A stretch of DNA of 64,000 nucleotides from Alienimonas californiensis (GCF_007743815.1 NZ_CP036265.1:2348323-2412322), one strand, 5' to 3'. Counted from the stretch's first letter, positions 9,554-18,551 are shown. Numbers and translations: made by a program. Notes: generated by a model from the sequence alone, not told the origin.

Positions 9554-10174
9554 GTGCCCACGGAATCTCCATCGCCGACGCTCTTCGGCCTGTTGGAACC
9601 GCTTTTCTGGCCGATCGTGCTGGGCGGTTTGAGCCTCGTGCTCCTCCCGGCGCTGTTCACGCTGGCCTCCCGCTGGACCGTCAACGCGATCCTACGCGAG
9701 GCCCGAGTGCGGATGTCCGCACGCCCGACGGAGCCGACGGACGAGCCGCCGCCCTACCGGCGTGTGGCCTTCCTGTTGTCGCCGGCAGAACGACGATTCT
9801 ACAGCGTCCTGAACGACGCGAAGGGAGAAGGTCAGACGGTCTTCTCGAAGGTCCGGCTCGCTGATTTGGTGGAGGTTCCTCGGGAAAACTCGAATTACAT
9901 CACGTACTTTCGCAAGGTGTCGCAGAAGCACGTCGACTTCGTGATCTGCGAGGATCGAACGATGCGTCCGCTCGCGGTTGTGGAACTCGACGACCGCTCC
10001 CACCGGACGGCGAAGGCCAGGAAGGCGGACGCTGTCAAAGACGAAGCGCTCACCGCTGCGGGAATCCCGATCGTTCGAATCCGTGCCGCGATGCAATACG
10101 ACAGGGCGACCGTCGCGGCGGAACTCGCCGCGGCCGGTCGACCGCCCATGATCTTCGAAGAAGCCGACGGCTGA
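9554..10174 (+). CDS. Membrane-anchored DUF2726 protein
   Basis: The GTG start gives 206 residues. One hydrophobic segment (about 14-37) is followed by a soluble domain (about 65-190) resembling DUF2726: LLSPAERRFYSVL, DFVICEDRTMRPLAVVELDDRSH, RKADAVKDEALTAAGIPIVRI. This domain belongs to the restriction-endonuclease-like (PD-D/ExK) fold class by published classification; the VVELDD and following Lys-rich segment are where such residues would be, but catalysis is not established. Its role is unknown. The gene ends 17 bases before a perfect palindrome and converges on ilvD. Confidence 0.8.
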   Translation: MPTESPSPTLFGLLEPLFWPIVLGGLSLVLLPALFTLASRWTVNAILREARVRMSARPTEPTDEPPPYRRVAFLLSPAERRFYSVLNDAKGEGQTVFSKVRLADLVEVPRENSNYITYFRKVSQKHVDFVICEDRTMRPLAVVELDDRSHRTAKARKADAVKDEALTAAGIPIVRIRAAMQYDRATVAAELAAAGRPPMIFEEADG

Positions 10175-10190
10175 TCGCCGGCCGCCCCCA

Positions 10191-10238
10191 TAGAACCGCG
10201 ACCGTCAGGGAGCCGGCTCCCTGACGGTCGCGGTTCTA
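10191..10238. repeat. Perfect 48-base palindrome between convergent genes
   Basis: The two 24-base halves are exact reverse complements with no spacer, the left arm starting TAGAACCGCGACCGTCAGGG. A near copy lies at 15269-15312. It sits between the stop of the DUF2726 gene (plus) and the stop of ilvD (minus), so it could act as a two-way terminator or mRNA 3' stabiliser. No T-tract follows. Confidence 0.9.
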
Positions 10239-10250
10239 CAGGAGGGCCGC

Positions 10251-12062
10251 TCACCCGTCCGTCACGCAGCCGGTGCTGGCGTCGGAGACGAGTTTGACGT
10301 ACTTGCCCAGGGTGCCGCGGGTGGCGCGGGGCGGGGGGAGCGGGAAGTCGGCCCGGCGGGTCTCTAATTCCTCGTCGGAGAGGTCGACAGAGAGGCTGTT
10401 CGTCTCGGCGTCGACGGTGACGGTTTCGCCGTCGCGGATCAGGCCGATGGGGCCGCCGACGTGGGCCTCGGGGGTCACGTGGCCGACGATGAAGCCGTGC
10501 GAGCCGCCCGAGAAGCGGCCGTCGGTGACCATCGCCACGTCGTTGCCCAGACCGGCGCCGACGATGGCGCTGGTGGGGGTCAGCATCTCCGGCATCCCCG
10601 GGCCGCCGACCGGGCCCTCGTGGCGGATCACCACCACGTCGCCCTTCTGAATTTTACCCGCCTCCAACCCGGCGAGCATGTCCTCTTCACTATTAAAACA
10701 GCGGGCCGGGCCGCTGAACTTCAGGCCCTCCTTCCCGGTGATCTTGGCGACGGCGCCGCCGGGGGCGAGGTTGCCCTTCAAGATGCGCAGGTGGCCGGTC
10801 GGTTTAATGGGATCGTCCACCGGGTGGATGATCTGCTGGCCCTCGATCAGGTCCGGCAGGTCGGCGACGTTTTCGGCGAGGGTTCGGCCGGTGACGGTGG
10901 GGCGGGAGCCGTCCATCAGGCCGGCGGCGATCAGCATCTTAATGACCGCCGGGGTGCCGCCGACGGCGTGCAGATCGCTCATCACGTATTTGCCGGACGG
11001 CTTCAGGTCGGCCAGGTACGGGGTGCGTTCGGAGACGGCGGCGATGTCGTCCAAGGTGAACTCCACGTTGGCGGCGTGGGCCATCGCCAACAGGTGCAGC
11101 ACCGCGTTCGTGCTGCCGCCCAGGGCCGTGACGAGGGCGACGGCGTTCTCGAAACTCGTTTTATCGAGCAGGTCGGACGGTTTGCGGTCCGCTTCGAGGC
11201 AGTCCTTCAACACCTCGCCCACGGCCCGGCACTCCTGCACCTTGCCGGGGTCGGTGGCGGGGATCGAACTGCTGTAGGGCAGGGAGAGGCCGAGAGCCTC
11301 GATCGCGCAGGCCATCGTGTTGGCGGTGTACATCCCGCCGCAGGCGCCGGCGCCGGGGCAACTGTTGGCGACGATCTCCTGCCGTTCGGCCTCGGTGATG
11401 CTGCCGGCGATCGCCTGGCCGTAGCTCTGGAAGGCGGAGACGATGTCCAGCTTGTCGCCTTCCTCGGTCGCGCCGTCGTTCTGTTGGGCGTCGGGGACGA
11501 GGTTCTCGTTCTTCATTCCCCCCGGGGCGGCGGGGGTGCGGCCGGGGCGGCAGCCGGGCTGGATCGTGCCGCCGTAGACCATGATGCTGGGCCGATCGAG
11601 CCGGCACATGGCGATCACGGCGCCGGGCATGTTCTTGTCGCAGCCGGGCAGGGTGACGAGGCCGTCGTACCACTGGGCGGCGACGATCGTTTCGATGCTG
11701 TCGGCGATCAGGTCGCGGGATTGGAGGGAGTAGCTCATCCCCTCGGTGCCCATCGAGATGCCGTCGGAGACGCCGACGGTGTTGAACCGCATCCCGACCA
11801 GCCCGGCGGCGGTGAGGCCGGTTTTGACCTCCGCGGCCAGATCGAGGAGGTGCATATTGCAGGTGTTCCCCTCGTACCAGACGCTGCCGACGCCCACCTG
11901 GGGCTTCTTCAGGTCGTTCAGCGACAGGCCGGTGCCGAGCAGCATCGCCTGAGAGGCCCCCTGGCTGGCGGGGGCGGTGATGCGCGCGGAATACCGGTTC
12001 GGTCCGCCGGCGGGGGCGGGCTCGGGACGGTGCGGGGGGAAGGAGGGGGCGGAATTGGACAT
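10251..12062 (-). CDS. ilvD: Dihydroxy-acid dehydratase
   Basis: IlvD dehydrates 2,3-dihydroxy-isovalerate and -methylvalerate to the 2-keto acids in valine and isoleucine synthesis. Family motifs are [44 protein letters not shown] and [16 protein letters not shown] (Fe-S cluster and Mg sites), and [12 protein letters not shown] near the C-terminus. I chose the ATG at 12062 (MSNSAPSF) over an upstream in-frame codon at 12143 because the extra 27 residues are Pro/Arg-rich and unlike the family. The resulting 603 residues are slightly above the usual 560-570, due to a proline-rich N-terminus. No other ilv gene is adjacent. Confidence 0.96.
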   Translation of the reverse strand: MSNSAPSFPPHRPEPAPAGGPNRYSARITAPASQGASQAMLLGTGLSLNDLKKPQVGVGSVWYEGNTCNMHLLDLAAEVKTGLTAAGLVGMRFNTVGVSDGISMGTEGMSYSLQSRDLIADSIETIVAAQWYDGLVTLPGCDKNMPGAVIAMCRLDRPSIMVYGGTIQPGCRPGRTPAAPGGMKNENLVPDAQQNDGATEEGDKLDIVSAFQSYGQAIAGSITEAERQEIVANSCPGAGACGGMYTANTMACAIEALGLSLPYSSSIPATDPGKVQECRAVGEVLKDCLEADRKPSDLLDKTSFENAVALVTALGGSTNAVLHLLAMAHAANVEFTLDDIAAVSERTPYLADLKPSGKYVMSDLHAVGGTPAVIKMLIAAGLMDGSRPTVTGRTLAENVADLPDLIEGQQIIHPVDDPIKPTGHLRILKGNLAPGGAVAKITGKEGLKFSGPARCFNSEEDMLAGLEAGKIQKGDVVVIRHEGPVGGPGMPEMLTPTSAIVGAGLGNDVAMVTDGRFSGGSHGFIVGHVTPEAHVGGPIGLIRDGETVTVDAETNSLSVDLSDEELETRRADFPLPPPRATRGTLGKYVKLVSDASTGCVTDG

Positions 12063-12431
12063 GCGCGGGAGTGTGGCCGGTGGCGGGGGTGGACGGCTAG
12101 TGTGCGTGCCCCGACACGTCGCCTCGCAGTCCGGTTCCCGCACCTCGCCTGCCGGATCCCCTGTCGCCGCCCCGCTGATTGCTCTGGGGGTGGGTTCGCC
12201 GGGGAGGCTTCAGTCACCCGCGAAACCGCAGGCGAACGCCGGCCCGGCCCCCGGGTTTCGGGGGAAGGCCGTGTGCCGCGCGAACGGGACGGACCCTACG
12301 GAGGGGCCCGAGCGCACGCCGGCGGTCGGCCCTGACCCCTTCCGCGACCCGATCACGCTCCCACCGTCGCGCGGGGGCGTTACACTCAGGGGCCGCGCGG
12401 GGTTCCCCGCATTCCTCTCACTGCGTCCGCC
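12063..12431. other. Divergent intergenic region, no gene seen
   Basis: It lies between the divergent ilvD and kinase genes and should carry both promoters. At 12217-12234 it contains a half copy of the CCCGCGAAACCGCA repeat whose full inverted form is at 27899-27950. Nothing else is recognised. Confidence 0.6.
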
Positions 12432-13994
12432 GTGGCCTGGTTCCTTCCTAAAAAGCCGTCCGGGCCGGCGAAGACCGTCAAGGAACTGGCCAAGCGGCTG
12501 ACCGACTGCGGGCTGATCGAGCAGAAGCAGTTCGACGTCGCCCTCTCCTCGGTGCCCGCCTCCAAGCGGACGCCGGAGGCGCTGATCGACGCCCTGGAGG
12601 AGGCCGGCACGCTAACCAACTTCCAGGCGGAGCTGGCACGCAACGGGGAGATCGAGACGCTGGTGATCGGCGGCTACAAGCTGATCTACCGCAACGCCGC
12701 CGGCGCCTTCGCCCGGGTCTACCGCGCCGAGGACAAGAACGGCCGCAGCGTGGCGTTGAAGGTGCTCCGCGGCCGGCACGCCTCGGACCCGCGGCAGGTG
12801 GCGGCTTTCGAGAAGGAGGCCCGCATGGCCGCCAAGCTCGATCACCCCAACGTCGTCCCCATCCGGGACGTCGGCGAGGACGACGGCCGGCACTACTTCG
12901 CCATGGACTTCATCGAGGGGGGGAACCTGCGGGACTTCCTCACGATCCGCGGGAAGCTCAGCCCGAAGGACGCCGTCGGCATCGCGCTGGACATCGCCGA
13001 GGGCCTCGCCCACGCGGCCCGCTACGGCATCACGCACCGGGACCTCAAACCCGGCAACGTGCTGTTCGACACCACCGGCAACGCCAAGCTGGTGGACTTC
13101 GGCCTGGGCGGGGAGGGGGACGAGGGCGCCGACCTGCGGGCCGTGGAGTACTCCACGCTGGAGAAGGCCACGCAGGCCCCCCGCGACGACCCCCGCAGCG
13201 ACCTCTTCTTCCTCGGGTCGATCCTGTACGAACTGCTGACCGGCGTCCCCCCCTGGCCGGCGACCGCCGTGCGCAGCGAGCGGAACGAGGTCGGCCGGTA
13301 TCGCGACGTCACCCCGATCGTGGACCTCGCCCCGGACCTGCCGCCGGCGGTGGTGTCGGTGGTGGGCAAGCTGATGGCCTGGCGGCCGACCGCCCGCTAC
13401 CAGACCGCCGCCGAGGCCGCCGGCGCCCTGCGGACGCTCGCCGCCTCGCTGGACGACGCCCCGGCCGCCGAGGAGCCGGACCTCGCCGACGACTCCAGCG
13501 ATCTGGGTCTGGAAGACGGCGGCGACCGCCCGTTGCCCAAGCTGTTGCTGGTCGAGAACCGCCCGTCGAAGCGGGGCATCGTCTCGGAGTATCTTTCCAA
13601 CCGGGGCTTCGAGGTCACCTCCTGCGACGGCGCCGACGACGCCCTCGCCCTGATCGAACTCGACCCCCCGGACGCCGTGCTGCTGATGGGCGACGCGCTG
13701 GGCGACGACCTGTTCGGCCTGTTCGGCACCCTCAAGGCCCAGGGCGTGAGCGGCGAACCCCTCGCGGTGGTGGCGCTGGTCACCGCCGCTCAGGCGAAGA
13801 AGAAGAACGCCCTGCACGCCAGCGGAACCTGCCGCGTGCTGGCCCAGCCGGCGAGTCTGCGGATGGTGCGGGCCGAACTGTTCCGGGCCCTCAAGCGGGT
13901 GCTCTCCGAAAGCCGGCTGATCCGCCTGCGGGACTACGCCCCGTCGTCCTCGTCGAAGTCGGCCTCGTCCTCCTCTCCGTCCGGCGACTCGTGA
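12432..13994 (+). CDS. Ser/Thr protein kinase fused to a degenerate receiver domain
   Basis: A soluble Hanks-type kinase of 520 residues with a GTG start. Residues 14-75 form the small N-terminal helical region seen before planctomycete kinases (ends LTNFQAELARNG). The kinase core (about 82-335) has K110, HRDLKPGN (H202-N209) and DFG (222-224). The glycine loop is reduced: A89-x-G91-x-x-A94 in place of GxGxxG, so nucleotide binding may differ. Residues 370-490 resemble a two-component receiver, but the acidic pair is E375-N376, the phospho-acceptor position is M419 instead of Asp, T451 is kept, and the conserved Lys is Q472; it is probably not phosphorylated on Asp. The tail is Ser-rich. There is no membrane segment. 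The target is unknown. An oxidoreductase gene follows after 16 bases. Confidence 0.88.
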   Translation: MAWFLPKKPSGPAKTVKELAKRLTDCGLIEQKQFDVALSSVPASKRTPEALIDALEEAGTLTNFQAELARNGEIETLVIGGYKLIYRNAAGAFARVYRAEDKNGRSVALKVLRGRHASDPRQVAAFEKEARMAAKLDHPNVVPIRDVGEDDGRHYFAMDFIEGGNLRDFLTIRGKLSPKDAVGIALDIAEGLAHAARYGITHRDLKPGNVLFDTTGNAKLVDFGLGGEGDEGADLRAVEYSTLEKATQAPRDDPRSDLFFLGSILYELLTGVPPWPATAVRSERNEVGRYRDVTPIVDLAPDLPPAVVSVVGKLMAWRPTARYQTAAEAAGALRTLAASLDDAPAAEEPDLADDSSDLGLEDGGDRPLPKLLLVENRPSKRGIVSEYLSNRGFEVTSCDGADDALALIELDPPDAVLLMGDALGDDLFGLFGTLKAQGVSGEPLAVVALVTAAQAKKKNALHASGTCRVLAQPASLRMVRAELFRALKRVLSESRLIRLRDYAPSSSSKSASSSSPSGDS

Positions 13995-14010
13995 CCAGTC
14001 CGTCGACGGC

Positions 14011-15012
14011 ATGAGCGACGCCCCCGCCCCCCTGCGGTTCGGCCTGCTGGGCGCCGGCCGGATCGCCGGCAAGCTCGCCGCGGCGATGGCCCGCACCCCG
14101 GGCGTGACGGCGGCGGCGATCGGCAGCCGCGGCGCCGTCCGGGCCGCCGCGTTCGCGGACCGGCACGAGATCCCGTTCGCCGGCGGTTACGAAGAGGTGG
14201 TGGCGAACCCGGCGGTGGACGCGGTCTACCTCGCCCTCCCGCCGCACCTCCATCTGCAATGGGGCCGGGCCGCCGCGGAGGCCGGCAAGGCGGTGCTGTG
14301 CGAGAAGCCCCTCGCCCCGAACGCCGACGAGGCCCGGGCCCTCGCGGACGCCTGCCGCCGGGCCAATGACGGGGCCGGCGTCGCGCTGATCGACGGCACC
14401 CAGTGGACCCGCACCCCCCGGGCCGACGCCTTTCGGGCCCTGCTGGACGCCGGGGAACTGGGCGAGTTGAAGCGGGTCACCGCCGCCTTCAGCTTTCACG
14501 CCGAGGGCTGGGACGCCGGGGAGCACCGCCTCGACCCGCACCGCGGCGGCGGCGTGCTGCGGGACCTCGGCTGGTACTGCGTGCACGCCGCCCTGTGGGC
14601 GTTCGGGGAGGACCCGACAGGCGTCTCCTGTCACCTCTCCGACGAGACGAACCACGCCGGCGAGAACGTGGACGTCGCCGCCAGCGGCGCCCTGACCTTC
14701 CCGGGCGACCGCACCGCCGGCTTCGACGTGAGCTACCGGACCGCCTGGCGGAACTGGATTGAGTTCGCCGGCGCCGAGGGCAGCCTGGTCTGCGACGACT
14801 TCACGAACCCCCGCGATCCCGACAAGGTGCGGCACTTCCGCCACGACCGCCGCGGCGACGCCTCCCGCGTCGAACTGCCGGCGTTCGACCCGCAGGTCGA
14901 GTTCCTCACCCGCGCCGCCGCCGCCATCCGGGCCGGCGGGGACGAGGCGGGGGTGAAGTTGGCCCTCCGCACGCAAACCGTGTTGGACCGCCTGCGGGAG
15001 GCGGCGGGGTGA
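14011..15012 (+). CDS. Gfo/Idh/MocA family oxidoreductase
   Basis: An NAD(P)-dependent sugar or polyol dehydrogenase-type enzyme. The N-terminal Rossmann domain begins with FGLLGAGRIAGKLA (residues 10-23), and the family EKP motif is E98-K99-P100. The C-terminal alpha/beta domain contains LRDLGWYCVHAALWAFG, where the family carries its catalytic His/Asp-type residues. Length (333) is normal. It begins 16 bases after the kinase gene, and its stop overlaps the next start by 4 bases (GTGA), so the three are probably one transcript. Substrate unknown. Confidence 0.9.
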   Translation: MSDAPAPLRFGLLGAGRIAGKLAAAMARTPGVTAAAIGSRGAVRAAAFADRHEIPFAGGYEEVVANPAVDAVYLALPPHLHLQWGRAAAEAGKAVLCEKPLAPNADEARALADACRRANDGAGVALIDGTQWTRTPRADAFRALLDAGELGELKRVTAAFSFHAEGWDAGEHRLDPHRGGGVLRDLGWYCVHAALWAFGEDPTGVSCHLSDETNHAGENVDVAASGALTFPGDRTAGFDVSYRTAWRNWIEFAGAEGSLVCDDFTNPRDPDKVRHFRHDRRGDASRVELPAFDPQVEFLTRAAAAIRAGGDEAGVKLALRTQTVLDRLREAAG

Positions 15013-15260
15013 ACAAACGCGGGTGGGCGGTGCTGCTGGCGATCGTCGCTCTGGCTCAGTTCGGAGCGGCGACCTACTGCGCTGAACAGTCGCAGTCTGA
15101 GTGGTCGTACTTAGCCCCCGTCAGAGTGCAGGGAGGAGAGCCGACGATTCACAATCGCCTGTGGTTGCCGTTCATGCTCGGAGGCGGCGCGGCTTTGATC
15201 GCCGCGGCCTTGCTGTGGTGGACCGGCCGGGCGGCGCCGCGGGACGACCGAGACGAGTGA
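15009..15260 (+). CDS. Small membrane protein, two TM segments
   Basis: An 83-residue protein coupled to the preceding gene by a GTGA overlap. It has hydrophobic segments at about 6-22 and 53-71, separated by a polar loop that would face outward (WSYLAPVRVQGG region), and a charged C-terminal tail (RAAPRDDRDE). I do not recognise it. The overlap and hydrophobic pattern support it as real. Confidence 0.65.
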   Translation: MNKRGWAVLLAIVALAQFGAATYCAEQSQSEWSYLAPVRVQGGEPTIHNRLWLPFMLGGGAALIAAALLWWTGRAAPRDDRDE

Positions 15261-15268
15261 GGCCTGAA

Positions 15269-15312
15269 GAACCGCGACCGTCAGGGGGCCGGCTCCCTGA
15301 CGGTCGCGGTTC
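15269..15312. repeat. 44-base palindrome, second copy of the 10191 element
   Basis: The arms (22 bases each, GAACCGCGACCGTCAGGG outward) pair with a single mismatch that would be a G-U pair in RNA. It lies just downstream of the oxidoreductase/small-protein operon and before tRNA-Gly, where it could serve as the operon's 3' hairpin. Confidence 0.85.
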
Positions 15313-15458
15313 CAGGGGGAATGGGGGCGGGCGGCGAACCTTCGCGGCGGTCGGCGTGTCCTTCGAAAGGATCGGTTGACGCCCCGCCCCCGGGGTCGAT
15401 ACTGTTCCCCCCGACGCGGCGAGTCGTCCGGTTTCGGACGGTTCGGCGGGTCACGCAG

Positions 15459-15531
15459 GCGGGTGTAGCTCAATTGGTAGAGCGTCAGCTTGCCATGCTG
15501 AAGGTCGCCGGTTCGAGCCCGGTCACCCGCT
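15459..15531 (+). tRNA. tRNA-Gly (anticodon GCC)
   Basis: A 73-base cloverleaf. Acceptor GCGGGTG pairs with CACCCGC (15524-15530), with discriminator U. The anticodon loop is TTGCCAT between TCAGC/GCTGA, giving GCC. The T-arm contains GGTTCGAGCCC. CCA is not encoded. An intrinsic terminator follows 20 bases later. Confidence 0.97.
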
Positions 15532-15551
15532 CTTAGCGCCTGCAAAACGTC

Positions 15552-15590
15552 GTCACGCCGAGGTCCCCCGGGACCTCGGCGTGACTTTTT
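15552..15590 (+). terminator. Intrinsic terminator after tRNA-Gly
   Basis: A perfect 15-base-pair stem (arms 15552-15566 and 15571-15585) with a 4-base loop is followed by five T residues. It is placed to end the tRNA transcript before the trigger factor gene. Confidence 0.92.
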
Positions 15591-15692
15591 GCGCTCCCCG
15601 TCCGGCCAGAACGCCCGGGCGACGTTGAGCAAATCTCCCACGCGGGTACGCTACCCGCCCGCATTTCGCTCCCGACCCGCACGTTCTGCCCG

Positions 15693-17216
15693 ATGTCGAC
15701 CGACGCCCCCGTTCTTGACGACCCCGCCGCCGGCGGCACGCTCGGCGACCCGGACCTGACCGGTGACGCCCTGTTCGGGGATGAACTGGCGGACGACCGC
15801 CGCAAGATGGACCTGTCCGTCGAGGTGCAGGACGCCGGCCCCTGCCTGAAGCACGTCAAGGTCACCGTCCCCCGGGCGGAGATCGACGCCGCCCTGGAAG
15901 AGGCCCTCGAAGAGTACGCCGATCAGGCCGCCGTCCCCGGCTTCCGCGTCGGCCGCGTGCCGGTCTCGCTGATCAAGAAGCGCTTCAAGGACGAACTGGC
16001 CGGCCAGGTCAAGCAGCGCGTGCTGATCGACAGCCTGGAGCAGGTCTCCGAGGAGCAGGACCTCGACCCGATCAACGAGCCGGACCTCGACGTCACCACC
16101 CTCGACCTGCCGGACGAGGGCGACTTCGAGTACGAGTTCGACGTCGAAGTCCGTCCCAAGTTCGACACCCCGGACCTCGCCGGCCTGAAGATCGAGCGTC
16201 CGGACGCGGAAGTGACCGACGCCGAGGTCGCCGCCTACCGTGAGGAGTTCCTCACCCAGTACGGCCGCCTCGAACCGCAGGAGCGGGCCGCCGAGGCGGG
16301 CGACACCGTCAAGCTGAAGGTGAAGTTCTCCCACGACGGCAAGGAACTGAACGTCGTTCCGGAGCTGAAGGCCAAGCTCAAGCCGGTCCTCCGCCTCCAG
16401 GACGCGGAGCTGGAAGGCTTCGACGAACTGATCGCCGGCGCCAAGGTCGGCGACGTGAAGGAAGCCACCCTGACCGTCTCCCCCGAGGCGGACCGCGTCG
16501 AACTCCGCGGCGAGGAAGTCACCGGCAAGTTCGAGGTGCTGGCGATCTCGACCCTCAAACTGCCGACCCTCACCCGCGAACTGCTGGACCGCATCGGCGT
16601 GGAGAGCGCCGAGGAGCTGGACACGCAGATCCGCGACTCGCTCACCCGTCAGCGGGAGTACCGCCAGCGGCAGAGCGCCCGGGAGCAGTTGCTCGCCGGC
16701 ATGACGGAGTCCGCCGACTGGGACCTGCCCGAGAAGCTCGTCCGCCGCCAGACCGAGAACGCCCTGCGGCGGGAACTGCTCGAAATGCAGCAGGCCGGCT
16801 TCACCACCGCCCAGATCCGGGCCCGCGAGAACGAACTGAAGCAGAACGCCCTCAGTTCGACCCGGCAGGCACTCAAGGAGCACTTCATCCTCGACCGCGT
16901 CGCCGAGGAGAACGACATCGAGCCGACCCCCGGCGAGATCGACCGCGAGATCACCTTGATGGCCCTCCAACAGGGCGAACCGGTCCGCCGCGTGCGGTCC
17001 CGCCTGGCCAAGAGCGGCATGATTGAGAACCTCGCCGCCCAGCTGCGTGAGCGGAAGGCGATCGACTTCCTGCTGGAGAAGGCCGAATACGTCGACGTGC
17101 CCTCCGAGGAACCGCCCGCCGACCGCGTCGAGGCCGTCAAGCAAAGCGTCTGCGGCATCGGTTCCGTCGCCGCCGTCGCCGACGAAGACGAGAACGGGGC
17201 CGGCGAGGAGGAGTGA
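15693..17216 (+). CDS. tig: Trigger factor, ribosome-associated chaperone
   Basis: Trigger factor docks at the ribosome exit tunnel and assists nascent-chain folding. The ribosome-binding signature GFRVGRVP is at 83-90, followed by the middle PPIase-like domain (from about 200, AGDTVKLKVKF) and a long helical C-terminal domain rich in Arg, Gln and Glu. At 507 residues it is longer than the usual 430: about 38 acidic residues precede MDLSVEV, and an acidic tail ends the protein. An ATG at 15807 would remove the N-terminal extension. In many bacteria tig precedes clpP and clpX; here two clpP genes lie about 28 kb away and a small membrane protein follows tig instead. Confidence 0.95.
   Translation: MSTDAPVLDDPAAGGTLGDPDLTGDALFGDELADDRRKMDLSVEVQDAGPCLKHVKVTVPRAEIDAALEEALEEYADQAAVPGFRVGRVPVSLIKKRFKDELAGQVKQRVLIDSLEQVSEEQDLDPINEPDLDVTTLDLPDEGDFEYEFDVEVRPKFDTPDLAGLKIERPDAEVTDAEVAAYREEFLTQYGRLEPQERAAEAGDTVKLKVKFSHDGKELNVVPELKAKLKPVLRLQDAELEGFDELIAGAKVGDVKEATLTVSPEADRVELRGEEVTGKFEVLAISTLKLPTLTRELLDRIGVESAEELDTQIRDSLTRQREYRQRQSAREQLLAGMTESADWDLPEKLVRRQTENALRRELLEMQQAGFTTAQIRARENELKQNALSSTRQALKEHFILDRVAEENDIEPTPGEIDREITLMALQQGEPVRRVRSRLAKSGMIENLAAQLRERKAIDFLLEKAEYVDVPSEEPPADRVEAVKQSVCGIGSVAAVADEDENGAGEEE
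17205..17213 (+). promoter_or_regulatory. Strong Shine-Dalgarno inside the end of tig
   Basis: The purine run GAGGAGGAG overlaps the last codons of tig, 7 bases before the GTG at 17221. Such sites are uncommon in this window, and it fixes the start of the following small gene. Confidence 0.75.
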
Positions 17217-17220
17217 ATCA

Positions 17221-17493
17221 GTGGGCTTGACCGGCGTTTTCTTCGTCGTCGGAGCTCTCGCGGCGGTCGTGGGACTCTTCGGCCTGTTCGAGGCAAACGT
17301 CGGCTCCCGGCTGATCGCGCTGTTGATGACCGCCCCGGGCCTGCTCATGTGGCTGGTGACCGGGGGCGGATTGATGATCTACGCCGCCGCTGAGCGGGAG
17401 TTTATGCACGCCCTCATGACCGGGGGCGTGTGTTCCATCCTGTTCAGCCCCAGCTTGGTCGGCTTCTACGTCGCGATGCGGAAGGCGCCGTGA
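17221..17493 (+). CDS. Small membrane protein, three TM segments
   Basis: A 90-residue hydrophobic protein. The GTG at 17221 was chosen because it follows a GAGGAGGAG site and lies 4 bases after the tig stop. It has three hydrophobic stretches at about 3-20, 28-50 and 61-84, with few charges. I do not recognise it. Its position suggests co-expression with tig. An upstream in-frame extension overlapping tig is rejected as a shadow. Confidence 0.7.
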   Translation: MGLTGVFFVVGALAAVVGLFGLFEANVGSRLIALLMTAPGLLMWLVTGGGLMIYAAAEREFMHALMTGGVCSILFSPSLVGFYVAMRKAP

Positions 17494-17565
17494 ATTCAAT
17501 CGTGGCGCCCGACGAACGCTTGCGTCCTCTGTCGGACTCAGGATGAATTTGAGCCGAGACCCCTG

Positions 17566-18036
17566 ATGGAAGAACTCACTCTCGGTGAGATCGTCGTCCG
17601 CATTCTCTCCGCGGCCGGCATCGCCGGCGTGCTGGGCTGGGAACGTGAAGTGCACGACAAGCCGGCGGGCTTGCGCACGAATATGATGGTCGCCATCGGG
17701 GCGGCCACGGTGACCCTCGTCACGATCGAGCTGTGCCTGTCGTTGTCGGTCTTCCCGAACGACGGCATCCGCGCCGACCCGGTCCGCGCCGTCTCCGGCG
17801 TGATCGGGGGGCTCGGGTTCTTAGGGGCCGGCGCGATCATCCAGTCGCGCGGCGACGTCCGGGGGATGACCACCGCGGCGACCATCTGGGTCGTCGGCGG
17901 ACTGGGCGTCGCCTGCGGGTTCGGCCACTATCGCGTCGCCGTGACGGCCGCGATCACCGCGTTGGGCGTGCTGTTGGCGGCCGGTCGACTCGAAAAGCGG
18001 AAGCCCGACGGGCAGGCCGCGGACGCCAAGTCGTGA
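17566..18036 (+). CDS. MgtC/SapB family membrane protein
   Basis: A 156-residue protein with the MgtC/SapB N-terminal membrane domain: GWEREVHDKPAGLRTNMMV, GGLGFLGAGAI and GMTTAATIWVVGGLGVACG are family signatures. About five TM segments are present. Related proteins modulate Mg2+ or phosphate homeostasis or the F-type ATPase, but the soluble C-terminal ACT-like domain of true MgtC is missing. Its stop codon is inside a hairpin shared with the convergent acetyltransferase. Confidence 0.92.
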   Translation: MEELTLGEIVVRILSAAGIAGVLGWEREVHDKPAGLRTNMMVAIGAATVTLVTIELCLSLSVFPNDGIRADPVRAVSGVIGGLGFLGAGAIIQSRGDVRGMTTAATIWVVGGLGVACGFGHYRVAVTAAITALGVLLAAGRLEKRKPDGQAADAKS

Positions 18037-18054
18037 CCGCTTCGGGGGCGGTCA
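18034..18054. terminator. Hairpin containing both stops of a convergent gene pair
   Basis: The 7-base arms TGACCGC (18034-18040) and GCGGTCA (18048-18054) pair across a 7-base loop. The TGA of MgtC (plus strand) and the TGA of the acetyltransferase (minus strand) are the outer bases of the stem. There is no T-tract, so termination is inference. Confidence 0.6.
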
Positions 18055-18549
18055 GGCGAGCGTCTTCTGCACGAACACCGCGTCCAGTCGGCGGTCCCAC
18101 TTCACGCCGACGCCGGGGAAGCGGCCGACCTCCTGGAAGCCGAACGACTCGTGCAGGGCGAGGCTGGCGACGTTGTCGGCGGAGATCACGCCGACGACCG
18201 CCCACAGCGGCATCGCCGAGGCCCGTACCAGCAGGGCCTCCAATAATTCCCGCCCGACGCCGCGACGGCGGGCGGCGGGGGAGACGTGAATACTGTGCTC
18301 CGCCGTCCGGCAAAACCCCGGCTGCGACCGAAACGCTCCCAGCGTGGCGAACCCCAGCACGGCGTCGCCGTCCGTCTCCACGGCCACCAGCGCCGGCCAG
18401 CCGCCCGCCTGTTTCTCCGCGAACCACGCCCGCTGCTCGGCGTCCGACCGCGTCGCCTCCGTCCAGACGGCGGTCGTCTTTTCCACGGAGTAATTATAGA
18501 TCGACCGCACGGCCTCCAGATCGGCGGCGGTCATGTCGCGAACGTCCAT
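18052..18549 (-). CDS. GNAT N-acetyltransferase, phosphinothricin acetyltransferase-like
   Basis: The 165-residue protein (ATG at 18549) follows the Pat/Bar/YncA pattern: IYNYSVEKTTAVWTE, AWFAEKQ, GFATLGAFR, EHSIHVSPAARRRGVGRELLEAL (acetyl-CoA pyrophosphate loop) and GVISADNVASLALHESFGFQEVG. Relatives acetylate phosphinothricin, methionine sulfoximine or other small amines; the natural substrate is not known. I preferred this start to one 36 bases upstream because the extra codons fall inside a repeat element. Confidence 0.9.
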   Translation of the reverse strand: MDVRDMTAADLEAVRSIYNYSVEKTTAVWTEATRSDAEQRAWFAEKQAGGWPALVAVETDGDAVLGFATLGAFRSQPGFCRTAEHSIHVSPAARRRGVGRELLEALLVRASAMPLWAVVGVISADNVASLALHESFGFQEVGRFPGVGVKWDRRLDAVFVQKTLA

Positions 18550-18551
18550 CC

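Noticed and set aside
15321-15536. Small frame ending in VAQLVERQLAMLKVAGSSPV
   Set aside because: This is the well-known false translation of a tRNA gene (here tRNA-Gly), not a protein.
15651-17348. 565-codon open frame antisense to trigger factor
   Set aside because: No recognisable motif, and the plus strand encodes an unmistakable trigger factor.
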